DNA from: Paraconexibacter algicola
GTDB taxonomy: Bacteria > Actinomycetota > Thermoleophilia > Solirubrobacterales > Solirubrobacteraceae
Length of the DNA stretch: 64,000 nt
Direction of reading: 5' to 3'
NCBI RefSeq assembly: GCF_003044185.1
Contig: NZ_PYYB01000003.1
Span: forward strand, 399,307-463,306
Numbering within the stretch: the first letter of the stretch is position 1; every line of letters starts with the position of its first letter. Under the pieces are notes generated by a model. That model was not told where the DNA came from. It did not search any database and saw nothing but the letters and a program-made list of their open reading frames with translations. The position numbers and the translations under genes were made by a program. Of the stretch, positions 50,935-59,205 are shown piece by piece.

Positions 50935-51161
50935 GCACCCACGACACGACCAGCGCCCCGGTGAGCATCAAGGACCACTACCTGAACAAGGGTCTGAGCC
51001 GCCGCGCGTACGCCGACCAGATCGGCGTGCCCGAGCAGAGCCTCCGGCGGCTGGAGGCCGGACTCGGCGTCCACCCCGCGAACGCCAAGAAGGTCGCCGA
51101 CGACATGAAGGTCGCGGTCACCGACATCCTCGGCGCCGCGGCCCCAGGCGAGGCGGCGTGA
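50931..51161 (+). CDS. Second small HTH protein
   Basis: This 76-residue protein has LSRRAYADQIGVPEQSLRRLEAG (reported here as the HTH) and AKKVADDMKVAVTDILG. It is a tandem, diverged XRE fold right after the Cro-like gene. It may act as an excisionase-like or second early regulator. Confidence 0.65.
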   Translation: MSTHDTTSAPVSIKDHYLNKGLSRRAYADQIGVPEQSLRRLEAGLGVHPANAKKVADDMKVAVTDILGAAAPGEAA

Positions 51162-51955
51162 CCGAGGCGCTCGCAGCCCGAACGCTCGACGAGAACGAGC
51201 AGGTCGTCGCGCGCGGCCTCTCCACCTTTGTCGAGGTCGGCAAGGCGCTCGGGGAGATCCGCGACGCGCGCCAGTACCGGGACGCCGGCTACTCCTCGTT
51301 CGAGGACTACCTCAGCGAGCGCTGGGACATGAGCCGTCCCCGCGCCTACCAGCTGATCGACGCTGCTGGGCGCGTTGCAGGACTGTCTACCAAGGTAGAC
51401 GGAGCCAGCGCGTCTGCCATGGCAGACACTCGCACGCCGCCGGTCGTGACCGAGCGCGTGGCGCGGGAGTTGCCGCGGGAGCCGGAGCACGCCCGTGAGG
51501 TCTGGGCCGCCACGACCGAGCGGGTCGGCCCGTCCCCGACCGCCCGGCAGGTCGCGGAAGTCCGCGACGAGCTCTACCCCAAGCAGGCGCCCGCACCCAC
51601 CAGCGCCCCGGTCGCCGCACCGGCCGCCCCGGAGCCCGACCCGGAGCCCGCGCCCGCCCCCACCCCACCCCCGGGACCGGCGCCCGTGCCGGTGCTGCTC
51701 GACCCGGCCGCGACCAGCGAGCAAGTCGAGCAGGAGAACCAGCGCACCCTGCGCTACTCGGAGACCCGCGTCATCGCCGGAGCGCTCACCGCCCTCCGTC
51801 ACCGCCCCGCGACCCTCGCGCACGCCCGCGAGAGCGCCGCGCTCATCGACCCGACCTACCTCAACCCCGGCGACGAGATCACCGCGGACGCCGCACGCGC
51901 ATCCGCCGCGTTCCTCCTCCTCTTCGCCGCCGCCCTCGAAGGAGACACCCCGTGA
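51158..51955 (+). CDS. DNA-binding protein, ParB/DUF3102-like, Pro-rich middle
   Basis: This 265-residue protein has GKALGEIRDARQYRDAGYSS and FEDYLSERWDMSRPRAYQLI, which are common to phage and ICE DNA-binding proteins. A Pro-Ala-rich linker (residues about 145-185) follows, then a helical end. The GTG start overlaps the previous TGA. It may regulate early genes. Exact targets are unknown. Confidence 0.6.
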   Translation: MTEALAARTLDENEQVVARGLSTFVEVGKALGEIRDARQYRDAGYSSFEDYLSERWDMSRPRAYQLIDAAGRVAGLSTKVDGASASAMADTRTPPVVTERVARELPREPEHAREVWAATTERVGPSPTARQVAEVRDELYPKQAPAPTSAPVAAPAAPEPDPEPAPAPTPPPGPAPVPVLLDPAATSEQVEQENQRTLRYSETRVIAGALTALRHRPATLAHARESAALIDPTYLNPGDEITADAARASAAFLLLFAAALEGDTP

Positions 51956-52422
51956 AGCTCACCACCCCACAGAAGAACCGGCTCGGCGAGATCCTCGCCA
52001 AGCAGCGCGGCGAGTTCGCCGAGAGCGACGTCCGCGACGAGTGGATCGCCTACCTCCGCGACGAGCACGCGGCAGGCCGGCTCGGCGACTTCATCGCCGA
52101 GATCGGTGCCGCGTCGTTCAAGACCGCGATCAACGAGCGCGCGTGGAAGGTCGACCCCGACCAGGGCGCCTTGTTCGACGAGGACGCGCTCCTCGCCCTT
52201 GGCGGCAGCAGCCACGTCCGGATGGCGGACGCGCGCGCCACCCACGTGCTCCGGCACCGCGAGATCCTCGAGGCGAACTTCGAGGCCCAGCGCCGCGTGT
52301 TCGCCGCCAAGCAGCAGTGGCTCAACGACCGGCTGCCCGACCTGTTCGAGCGCGGCTGCACCCTCGCCGACCTCGACCGGACCCCGGCGCCCGCCGCCGC
52401 GTCCGCGCGGAAGGCGGCGTAG
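51952..52422 (+). CDS. Phage hypothetical protein
   Basis: This is a 156-residue mostly helical protein. KRGEFAESDVRDEWIAYL-like and LRHREILEANFEAQRRVFAAK segments are visible, with a short Ala tail. The GTG start overlaps the previous TGA (GTGA). No family is recognised. Confidence 0.55.
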   Translation: MKLTTPQKNRLGEILAKQRGEFAESDVRDEWIAYLRDEHAAGRLGDFIAEIGAASFKTAINERAWKVDPDQGALFDEDALLALGGSSHVRMADARATHVLRHREILEANFEAQRRVFAAKQQWLNDRLPDLFERGCTLADLDRTPAPAAASARKAA

Positions 52423-52632
52423 ATGCCGTCCGTCGACTGGGAGTACTTCCTCCCCATCCTCGTCTGCTGGGCGGTCGTGCTCGCCGTGTTCGTGGTCCTC
52501 GTGCTGATCGAGGTCCGCGCGGAGCGCCGCGACCGGCAGGCCGCCGCGCGCCGTCCGCTCGCCCCGGTGATCCCGCTCGACCTCAGCCGCGCGCGTCGCC
52601 GCGAGGTCGCCCGCCGGAAGGCGACGCGATGA
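52423..52632 (+). CDS. Small phage membrane protein
   Basis: This 69-residue protein has one strong transmembrane segment (YFLPILVCWAVVLAVFVVLV) and a basic cytoplasmic tail (RARRREVARRKATR). The position in the early operon suggests superinfection exclusion or host takeover, but this is not shown. Confidence 0.6.
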   Translation: MPSVDWEYFLPILVCWAVVLAVFVVLVLIEVRAERRDRQAAARRPLAPVIPLDLSRARRREVARRKATR

Positions 52633-52841
52633 ACCTGCCGGAGCAGGAGCGCGGCGAGCAGATCGCCGCGGCGGACCACGGCGGCGTCACGCCGGGGATC
52701 GGGCGGCTGCGTCGGCCGGCGCGCACGGAGTGCTGCCGCCGGTACGCGGCGATCGCCGCGCACATCGACGCGTCGCTCGGTGCGGGGCATCGGTGCTCGG
52801 ACTGTCCGTGCGCGACCGACGAGGAGGCCCGGCATGGCTGA
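52629..52841 (+). CDS. Small phage protein, Cys-rich
   Basis: This 70-residue protein has ECCRRYAAIAAHIDASLG and HRCSDCPCATDEE, enough cysteines and histidines for one zinc site. It is ATGA-coupled to the membrane protein gene and overlaps the next gene. Confidence 0.55.
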   Translation: MNLPEQERGEQIAAADHGGVTPGIGRLRRPARTECCRRYAAIAAHIDASLGAGHRCSDCPCATDEEARHG

Positions 52842-53151
52842 CCTGCCTGAGCTTCCCGCGCTGACGGACGAGCAGATCGACGCCGCGTGGAAGTCGATGT
52901 GGCCGAACCTCACGCTGGTCCGCGACGACGGTGACTGGCAGCTGATGCGCCGCGCGTTCCCTCGCCCGACACCGCCCCGCCCCGAGGACTGGGACGGCGG
53001 GTGCGCGCGGGTGTACTGGGTTTCCGCCCTGGGCGGCTGGTCCATGCACTGCGACGTGCACGCCGCGCCCGAGGCCCGGCGCGAGTTCCTCCGCCGCGCC
53101 GCGTTGGCCGTCGAGTGGAGCGACCAGACCAAGGGAGCGTCCCGTGCCTGA
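52834..53151 (+). CDS. Phage hypothetical protein
   Basis: This 105-residue protein has LTDEQIDAAWKSMWPNLTL near the start and a Trp-rich middle (CARVYWVSALGGWSMHCDV). It overlaps both neighbours by 8 nt. Function unknown. Confidence 0.55.
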   Translation: MADLPELPALTDEQIDAAWKSMWPNLTLVRDDGDWQLMRRAFPRPTPPRPEDWDGGCARVYWVSALGGWSMHCDVHAAPEARREFLRRAALAVEWSDQTKGASRA

Positions 53152-54265
53152 CCAGACCGTCACGGACCACGACGCCGAGCCCGCCGCGCCCGCGCCCGCG
53201 CTCGACCCGACCAGCGCGCTCATCGCGGCGCTCGCCGACGCGCAAGGCGCGTTCCCGCCGATCCCGAAGACCCAGACCGCGACCGTCCCGACCAAGAACG
53301 GCGGCTCGTACCAGTACACGTACGCGGACCTCGGCGACGTGCTCGCCGCCGTCCGGCCCGTCCTCTCCGAGCGCGGCCTCGCGCTCGTCCAGTACACGAT
53401 CCGCGAGGACGCCCGCACCGTGCTCGTCACCGAGCTCCGGCACCCCGCCGGCGGCGTCCTGCGGTCCGAGGTCGACCTCGGCCAGTCGAGCGCGAACCCG
53501 CAGGCGTTCGGCGGCGCGCTCACCTACCTGCGCCGCTACGAGGTCGTCACCCTGCTCGGGATCGCCGCGGAGGAGGACCGCGACGCCCAGGACGTGACCC
53601 CGGCGTCGGACCGGCGCCCGGCCACCCCCGAGCTACCCGCGTGGGCGCGCGACGCGACCCGCGACCGCAAGACCGACCTCGGCACGGCGATGAGCCTCCT
53701 CGTCGACCGGGCGGTCGCCCGCGAGCTCGTCGTCGAGCTCCGCGAGCAGATCGGGCTCGTCCCGGACGTGCTCGTCGAGTTCATGATCCGGCTCGCCGCC
53801 GCGGTCTCGGAGCACGCGGACGACCCGACCCCCGCGGAGGCCGCGGACGCGTGGGCCGCGGACGCGACGGACGACGAGCTCGTCCGCGTCGCGACCGGCG
53901 GGCCGGGCGAGAAGCCCGAGCGCGTCGACGCCGCCCGCGCGGAGATCCACGCCCGCCGGGCGCACGACAGCGTGCCGGATCACGCGGTCACCCCGGACGA
54001 GGACGACGCGGAGCCGAGCGAGCAGCCCGAGCGCCCCGCCGAGCCCGAGGCCGCCGAGCCTGCCGCCGGACAGGGCGCGCTCGACGTCGGCGACCGACCC
54101 CCGGCCGGGACCGTGCCCGTCCCGCCGCTCGACGGTCGCCCGACCGTCGACCTCGCCGCGCTCCGCACCGCCGGCTGCATCTGCGACTCGCCGCTGCAGG
54201 CCCAGACCGACGAGCACGCGCGCGACAGCGAGTGCCCCCTCGTCGGCCACGGGGTGAGGGCATGA
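53144..54265 (+). CDS. ERF-family single-strand annealing recombinase
   Basis: This 373-residue protein has an ERF domain at residues 20-150: YQYTYADLGDVLAAVRPVLS, GLALVQYTIRED and QAFGGALTYLRRYEVVTLLG. The C-terminal half is acidic and low-complexity with a final Cys pair (GCICDSPL). ERF proteins anneal complementary strands in phage recombination, often with an exonuclease or SSB; none is evident here, but a RusA resolvase follows. Confidence 0.87.
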   Translation: MPDQTVTDHDAEPAAPAPALDPTSALIAALADAQGAFPPIPKTQTATVPTKNGGSYQYTYADLGDVLAAVRPVLSERGLALVQYTIREDARTVLVTELRHPAGGVLRSEVDLGQSSANPQAFGGALTYLRRYEVVTLLGIAAEEDRDAQDVTPASDRRPATPELPAWARDATRDRKTDLGTAMSLLVDRAVARELVVELREQIGLVPDVLVEFMIRLAAAVSEHADDPTPAEAADAWAADATDDELVRVATGGPGEKPERVDAARAEIHARRAHDSVPDHAVTPDEDDAEPSEQPERPAEPEAAEPAAGQGALDVGDRPPAGTVPVPPLDGRPTVDLAALRTAGCICDSPLQAQTDEHARDSECPLVGHGVRA

Positions 54266-54693
54266 CGACGGACCAGACGAGGAAGAACGGGCGACCGTCC
54301 ATGTGCGGCAGCTGCGGCGAGTGCAAGCGCTGCAAGCGCGCCGCGTACATGCGGTCGTGGTACGCGACGAAGACGCCCGAGCAGCGACGGGCGATGGTCG
54401 CAAACCGCGATCCGGAGAAGGTCGCAGCGCAAGCAGCCAAGCGCGGACGCGCGAAGCGCGCCGGGAACGAATCCGTCGAGCAGCGCACGAAGCGGCTGGC
54501 GCGCAAGGCGGTCTGGCAAGCGGTGCGCGATGGGCGACTCGTCCCGCAGCCGTGCGAACGCTCGGGCGACGAGTGCAGCGGGCGCATTGAGGCTCACCAC
54601 GACGACTACGGCCGCCGCTTCGACGTTCGCTGGCTCTGCCAAAAGCACCACCGCGAGCACCACAACAACCACGGTCAGGAGACCGCCCCATGA
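54262..54693 (+). CDS. HNH-like zinc protein
   Basis: This 143-residue protein has an N-terminal CGSCGECKRCKRAAYM zinc motif. The C-terminal PCERSGDECSGRIEAHHDDY and WLCQKHHREHH look like an HNH fold. A basic linker joins them. It may be a small nuclease or transcription factor. ATGA-coupled on both sides. Confidence 0.65.
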   Translation: MTTDQTRKNGRPSMCGSCGECKRCKRAAYMRSWYATKTPEQRRAMVANRDPEKVAAQAAKRGRAKRAGNESVEQRTKRLARKAVWQAVRDGRLVPQPCERSGDECSGRIEAHHDDYGRRFDVRWLCQKHHREHHNNHGQETAP

Positions 54694-55238
54694 GCACCCC
54701 CGACACGACCACCACGACCCCGACGCCCGGTGCGGCGCTCGCCGTCGACCTCAACGGCGGGCACGTCTTCGACCCGGTGACCGGGGAGGCGTACGAGATC
54801 GCGGACGCGCCCCCCGAGCTCCTCGCCCGCTACGCGATGGACCTCGGCGACCTCGCCCGGCAGATGCGCGAGGCGCGCGCCGCCGTCGAGATCGAGCTCG
54901 CGAACCGCCTCCGGTACGTGAAGGCGAAGAGCCTCCCCGCCGGCCCGTTCCTCATCGAGCGGAAGAACAGCAACCAGTGGAACGCGGACGCGTGCTGGCA
55001 GGCGCTCTCCGACCTCGTCGCGGCGGGGAAGGTCGGCGCCGCGGAGGCGGCGGACGCGATGCCCGAGTCGACGGTCCGCAAGCCGGACGGGCGGAAGCTG
55101 AACGCGCTGCTGACCCGGCTCGTCGGGGAGGACCCGGAGGCGGCGGGGCCGCTCGCGCGCGCCCGTGTGACCCGCGAGGGCGTCCGCGTCGCGCAGGTCG
55201 CCGTCGACGCGACCGCGGAGGAGGTCGATGCGCGATGA
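54690..55238 (+). CDS. Phage hypothetical protein, helical
   Basis: This 182-residue protein has a low-complexity N-terminus, DPVTGEAYEIADAPPELLA, a coiled segment (GDLARQMREARAAVEIELAN) and ARVTREGVRVAQVAVDAT. It resembles conserved proteins seen near phage recombination genes, but I cannot assign a role. Confidence 0.5.
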   Translation: MSTPDTTTTTPTPGAALAVDLNGGHVFDPVTGEAYEIADAPPELLARYAMDLGDLARQMREARAAVEIELANRLRYVKAKSLPAGPFLIERKNSNQWNADACWQALSDLVAAGKVGAAEAADAMPESTVRKPDGRKLNALLTRLVGEDPEAAGPLARARVTREGVRVAQVAVDATAEEVDAR

Positions 55239-56071
55239 GCCTCTCCGCGAAGCTCATCGAGGTCACGCCCGCGTTCGCCGAAGAGCTCCTTCTCCGCAAC
55301 GAGCGCAACCGCCACGTCCACAGCGCGCGCGTCGGCCAGTACGCCGCCGACATGCGCGACGGCGCGTGGAAGCTCAACGGCGAGGCGATCAAGATCGCCG
55401 ACGACGGAACGCTCCTCGACGGGCAGCACCGCCTCATGGCCGTCCTCGAGGCCGACGTCTCCGTTCAGATGCTCGTCATCACCGGACTCCCGCCCGAGGC
55501 GCAGGAGACGATGGACCAGGGACGCGCTCGGTCCTTCGGCGACGTCCTGCACCTTCGCGGCGAGAAGGACTACTTCGTCCTCGCTGCGTCGACTCGCCTC
55601 GTCGCCGCCTACGAGCGCGACGGCGTGCCCTTCGCCGTCCGCCGAGGCCTCAGCGTCCCTGAGCAGGCCCGGACGCTCGAGCGCAACCCCGGGCTCCGAG
55701 ACAGCGTCGAGTACTCAGGCCGCCGGCGGCGCCCGTGGCTCTCCCGCGGACCCGCGAGCGGCCTCCACTACCTCTTCTCGATCGCCGACCAGGAGGGCGC
55801 CGACGACTTCTTCGACCGCCTCGCCTCAGGGGCGAACCTCAACACTGGCGACCCGATCTATCTCATCCGCGAGCGTCTCATCCGGGACCACCAGGCGACC
55901 GATGGCCGCACTTCCTCCGAGCGGACCAAGCTCGCGCTCATCATCAAGGCCTGGAACGCCTACCAGGACGGCGACACCCCGGCGCGCCTCACGTTCGTCC
56001 CGGGCGGCGCGAACCCCGAGCGGTTCCCGTCCATCAACGGACTCCACGCCCGCGGCGAGGTCCCCGCATGA
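55235..56071 (+). CDS. ParB/Srx-fold phage protein
   Basis: This 278-residue protein has NRHVHSARVGQYAADMRDGAW, DDGTLLDGQHRLMAVLEAD and TMDQGRARSFGDVL, the DGQHR core of the ParB/sulfiredoxin-like superfamily. Family members include nucleases and CTP-dependent clamps. Here it could alter host DNA or regulate early genes. The C-terminal part is helical. Location beside RusA hints at DNA metabolism. Confidence 0.7.
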   Translation: MSLSAKLIEVTPAFAEELLLRNERNRHVHSARVGQYAADMRDGAWKLNGEAIKIADDGTLLDGQHRLMAVLEADVSVQMLVITGLPPEAQETMDQGRARSFGDVLHLRGEKDYFVLAASTRLVAAYERDGVPFAVRRGLSVPEQARTLERNPGLRDSVEYSGRRRRPWLSRGPASGLHYLFSIADQEGADDFFDRLASGANLNTGDPIYLIRERLIRDHQATDGRTSSERTKLALIIKAWNAYQDGDTPARLTFVPGGANPERFPSINGLHARGEVPA

Positions 56072-56523
56072 CCGTGCTCGCGGAGCGCACGTGGTTCCTG
56101 ACGGTGCCGGACGTGCTCCCGCGGTCGTTCAACCGCGTGGGCGCGTCGGGGTCGTGGCGGGTCTGGCAGACGCACAAGAAGCTCTGGGAGCGCCGGCTCG
56201 TCGCGCTGCTCGGCGAGGAGGGCGTGCCGGTCGCGTCCGGTGCGTTCGCGCGGACGACCGCGATCCTGACCGTGCCGGACCGTCGCCGGCGGGACGCCGG
56301 GAACTTCGGGGTGGTGCTCGAGAAGTCGCTCGGGGATGCGTTGCAGCTGGCCGGGGTGATCCCGGACGACACGCCGGAGTGGTGGTCGTGGACGTCGGTG
56401 TCGTTCAGCTACGAGCGGGGGGCGTCGGCGACGACGTTCGTCGTGACGCTGCTGCCGGACGTGGCGCTGCGGCTGGACCCCCGCGCCCCCCAGATGGACC
56501 ACGAGGAGCGTACCGATGGGTGA
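56068..56523 (+). CDS. RusA-family Holliday junction resolvase
   Basis: This 151-residue protein has LPRSFNRVGASGSWRVWQTH near the start. Metal-binding residues lie in DRRRRDAGNFGVVLEKSLGD and ALQLAGVIPDDTPEW (the DAGN, K and DD pattern of RusA). The end carries repeat B. It resolves branched recombination products, fitting with ERF upstream. Confidence 0.85.
   Translation: MTVLAERTWFLTVPDVLPRSFNRVGASGSWRVWQTHKKLWERRLVALLGEEGVPVASGAFARTTAILTVPDRRRRDAGNFGVVLEKSLGDALQLAGVIPDDTPEWWSWTSVSFSYERGASATTFVVTLLPDVALRLDPRAPQMDHEERTDG
56485..56515 (+). repeat. Junction repeat B copy before the DUF5131 gene
   Basis: CCCCCCAGATGGACCACG with GAGGAGCG follows the same pattern and ends just before ATG 56516. 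The encoded peptide is PQMDHEE at the end of the RusA gene. Confidence 0.6.
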
Positions 56524-57346
56524 GTCCTCAGCGATCGAGTGGACCACGGCGACGTGGAACCCGTGGCGCGGCTGCGACAAGGTCAGCCCCGGATGCGCGC
56601 ACTGCTACATGTTCACCGACCAGCGCCGCTACGGGAACGACCCGAGCGTCGTCGTGCGCGCGGCGGACGCGACGTTCTACGCACCGCTTCGCAAGCGGTC
56701 GTGGCTCGACCTCCCCGCGGGCTCGATGGTGTTCACGTGCTCGTGGTCGGACTGGTTCCACCCCGACGCTGACCCGTGGCGCAACGAGGCGTGGGAGGTC
56801 ATCCGCCAGCGCCCGGACCTGACGTTCCAGGTGCTCACGAAGCGGCCCGAGCGGATCGCCGAGCACCTGCCGTGGGACTGGAAGCTCGACGGCGTCCCGT
56901 ACCCGAACGTGTGGCTCGGCGTGACGATCGAGAACCGGCGCTTCAACCACCGTGCGGACGTCCTGCGCGAGATCCCGGCCGCGGTGCGCTTCATCAGCGC
57001 CGAGCCTCTGCTCGGCCACCTGCGGGCCGACGCGATGCTCTGGAACAGGGAGGCACAACGATACGAGCCGCGCTGGTACGACGGCTACACCGGTCCCGAC
57101 CTCAACCTCGACGGGATCGACTGGCTGATCGCAGGCGGAGAGTCCGGCGCCCGGCACCGACCGATGGATCTCGCATGGGTCCGCGACCTCCGCGACGCGT
57201 GCGCTGACGCCGGGACCGCGTTCTTCCTCAAGCAGCTCGGCGGCCCCGCCAACCGAAAGCGCGGCGGCGCCGAGGCGCTGCTCGACGGCGTTCGGCACAC
57301 CGCGATGCCGTCGCCTCCTTCGACCGAGGAGCGGGGGCGCTCGTGA
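56516..57346 (+). CDS. DUF5131 (phage Gp37/Gp68-like) protein
   Basis: This 276-residue protein has the N-terminal signature TWNPWRGCDKVSPGCAHCYM with three cysteines (C-x6-C-x2-C) that could hold a metal cluster. FQVLTKRPERIAEHLP, NVWLGVTIENRRF and LIAGGESGARHRPMDLAWV are the standard blocks. The family is common in phages and of unknown activity; a link to radical-SAM folds has been proposed. The end holds junction repeat A. Confidence 0.8.
   Translation: MGESSAIEWTTATWNPWRGCDKVSPGCAHCYMFTDQRRYGNDPSVVVRAADATFYAPLRKRSWLDLPAGSMVFTCSWSDWFHPDADPWRNEAWEVIRQRPDLTFQVLTKRPERIAEHLPWDWKLDGVPYPNVWLGVTIENRRFNHRADVLREIPAAVRFISAEPLLGHLRADAMLWNREAQRYEPRWYDGYTGPDLNLDGIDWLIAGGESGARHRPMDLAWVRDLRDACADAGTAFFLKQLGGPANRKRGGAEALLDGVRHTAMPSPPSTEERGRS
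57319..57337 (+). repeat. Junction repeat A, distant copy in early region
   Basis: TTCGACCGAGGAGCGGGGG ends the DUF5131 gene (encoding PSTEERG) and sits 5 nt before the GTG start of the next gene, 32 kb from the main cluster. Confidence 0.75.
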
Positions 57347-57723
57347 GCCAGCGAGACGACGTCCTCCGCGCGCTCCGCGACGCCGGCCCCCGCGGCGTGC
57401 ACACGTTCGAGCTCCGCGCCGCCTACATCGGCAACCCCTCCCAGCGGATCGCCGAGCTCGAGGAGATCGGGCACACGATCAGCCGTACGCCCGAGGCGCT
57501 CAACGGCAAGGCGCGCGGCACCCGGTACCGGCTCGTCTCGCTCGCGGGGGAGGAGCGGACGCCGGCTGGTCCCTCGGAGGCGCCTTCGAGCATCAGCGCC
57601 CCGGGGATGGGAGGCCCGCCCGCGTCCCGCTCCTCCCCGGCGAGCGACCCCGCCCGCCTGTTCGACCCGCCCCCCGCGCCCGCGCGCGCCGGGCGCCGCG
57701 GCCCGTACGACGCCGCCGCATGA
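57343..57723 (+). CDS. Small winged-helix-like phage protein
   Basis: This 126-residue protein has QRDDVLRALRDAGPRGVHTF and NPSQRIAELEEIGHTISRTP, a winged-helix pattern as in small phage regulators. A Pro-Ser-rich tail follows. GTG 57343 follows repeat A by 5 nt. Confidence 0.6.
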   Translation: MSQRDDVLRALRDAGPRGVHTFELRAAYIGNPSQRIAELEEIGHTISRTPEALNGKARGTRYRLVSLAGEERTPAGPSEAPSSISAPGMGGPPASRSSPASDPARLFDPPPAPARAGRRGPYDAAA

Positions 57724-57782
57724 CCCGACCCACCGACCTCGGCCACCCGGCCCGGACCCACAACCAGAAGGAGCACCCCGCG

Positions 57783-58133
57783 ATGAGCGATACCCCCGAC
57801 ACACCGCAGCGGCGCCCGTTCGCCGCCGTCCTGCAGGAGCACCGACGCGGCGGCCTCGCCGTCGAGCTCGGCGACAAGCTCGCGGAGCTCGCCGCCGCCG
57901 TCGTCGAGACCAACAAGAAGGGCACGCTCACGCTGCAGCTGACCCTCGCCCCGAACGGGCAGGGCTCCGTGAAGCTCGGCGACCGCGTCGTCCTCAAGGC
58001 GCCGTCGCCGACGATGCCCGAGGCGTTCTTCTACGTCGACGAGCACGGCAACCTCAACCGCAACGACCCGCGCCAGCCGCGGCTGCCGATCGCCGCCGAC
58101 GACCTCGACGCGCGACGGGGGGCGAGCGCCTGA
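57783..58133 (+). CDS. Phage hypothetical protein before DUF2303
   Basis: This 116-residue protein has RPFAAVLQEHRRGGLAVELG and VVETNKKGTLTLQLTLAPNG, seen in many actinophage genomes beside DUF2303. I chose ATG 57783 for its AGAAGGAG site; ATG 57720 is possible, as it overlaps the previous stop. It may act with DUF2303, whose function is unknown. Confidence 0.65.
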   Translation: MSDTPDTPQRRPFAAVLQEHRRGGLAVELGDKLAELAAAVVETNKKGTLTLQLTLAPNGQGSVKLGDRVVLKAPSPTMPEAFFYVDEHGNLNRNDPRQPRLPIAADDLDARRGASA

Positions 58134-58996
58134 TGCCCGACCCCAAGTACACGACGCTCGCGGGCGCGGCCGGCGACGCGCAGGCGATCATCGACGCGGC
58201 CCGCGAGCTCCGCGAGGTCCGCCCCGAGCCCGTCGACGTCGACCACACGATCCTCGTCCGGCAGGCGAACGGCGACGTCGAGCACATCGACCTCGACCAC
58301 CTGCTGCCCGCCCCGCGCCGCTCGACCGGCATCTACCGGGCCGGGAGCGTCGACTCGTTCATCGAGCTCGTGCGCGAGCTCGGCGACGCCCCGACCGAGG
58401 AGCACTCCGCGACGACCGTCTGGGTCCACCCGACGAGCGGCACCCTGAACGCGGTCTTCGACGACAACGCGCACAGCGAGACCCCCGGGTGGGGCGAGCA
58501 CGGCGCCGTGCTCACGCTCGAGCAGACCGTCGCGTGGAAGGCGTGGCTCAAGCACGACGGCGACCTCCTCTCCCAGGAGGACTTCGCCGAGCACGTCGAG
58601 GCGCGCATCCCCGACATCGCGGACCCGCCCGCCGCGGACCTGCAGGAGGTCATCGAGACCCTGACCGGCAAGACCGAGGTCAGCTGGACGTCCGGGTTCC
58701 GGACGACCGACGGCACCGTGCAGCTGGCGTACACGGAGGAGGCGACGGCGACCGCGGGCCGCAAGGCGAACATGGAGATCCCGCAGAAGTTCACGCTCGT
58801 CGTGCAGCCGTTCGTCGGGGTCAGCGACCGGGTGCCGATCACCGCTCGGTTCCGGTACCGCATCCGGCCCGGCGGTTCGGTCGCGATGGGCTACGTGCTC
58901 GACCAGCCCGAGCAGGTCGTCGAGGACGCGATCGCCGGGATCTACGAGCGGCTCGCGGGCACGTTCAGCCGCGTGTACATGGGGTCGCCGCGATGA
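58133..58996 (+). CDS. DUF2303 protein (YfdQ-like)
   Basis: This 287-residue protein has DSFIELVRELGDAPTEEHSA, VWVHPTSGTLNAVFDDNA, LTLEQTVAWKAWLKHDGDLL and MEIPQKFTLVVQPFVGV, matching the DUF2303/YfdQ family of phage early proteins. Role not known. The start overlaps the previous stop by one base. Confidence 0.85.
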   Translation: MPDPKYTTLAGAAGDAQAIIDAARELREVRPEPVDVDHTILVRQANGDVEHIDLDHLLPAPRRSTGIYRAGSVDSFIELVRELGDAPTEEHSATTVWVHPTSGTLNAVFDDNAHSETPGWGEHGAVLTLEQTVAWKAWLKHDGDLLSQEDFAEHVEARIPDIADPPAADLQEVIETLTGKTEVSWTSGFRTTDGTVQLAYTEEATATAGRKANMEIPQKFTLVVQPFVGVSDRVPITARFRYRIRPGGSVAMGYVLDQPEQVVEDAIAGIYERLAGTFSRVYMGSPR

Positions 58997-59205
58997 AGCC
59001 GACCGAGCAGGGCGGCGCCTCGGCGTCGCCCCTCGGGCCGGTCGGCCGGCTCGCGCCGAACCCGGCCCGCGTGGTCGCGGACGCGGCGCGGCACGCCGCG
59101 CTCATCGCGCACGCGCGCGCCTGCCGCGCCGAAGCGGACGACCTGCTCGCCGAAGCGATCGCCGCCGAGAGCGCCGCGTGCGCGATCCGCGAGGGCCGCG
59201 CATGA
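58993..59205 (+). CDS. Small helical phage protein
   Basis: This 70-residue protein is Ala-rich with ADAARHAALIAHARACRAEA and LLAEAIAAESAACAI. It is coupled by ATGA to both neighbours. Function unknown. Confidence 0.5.
   Translation: MKPTEQGGASASPLGPVGRLAPNPARVVADAARHAALIAHARACRAEADDLLAEAIAAESAACAIREGRA

Noticed and set aside
57720..57782. Earlier start for the gene before DUF2303
   Set aside because: The extra 21 residues look non-protein-like, and the internal ATG 57783 has a strong AGAAGGAG site; the longer form is not excluded.
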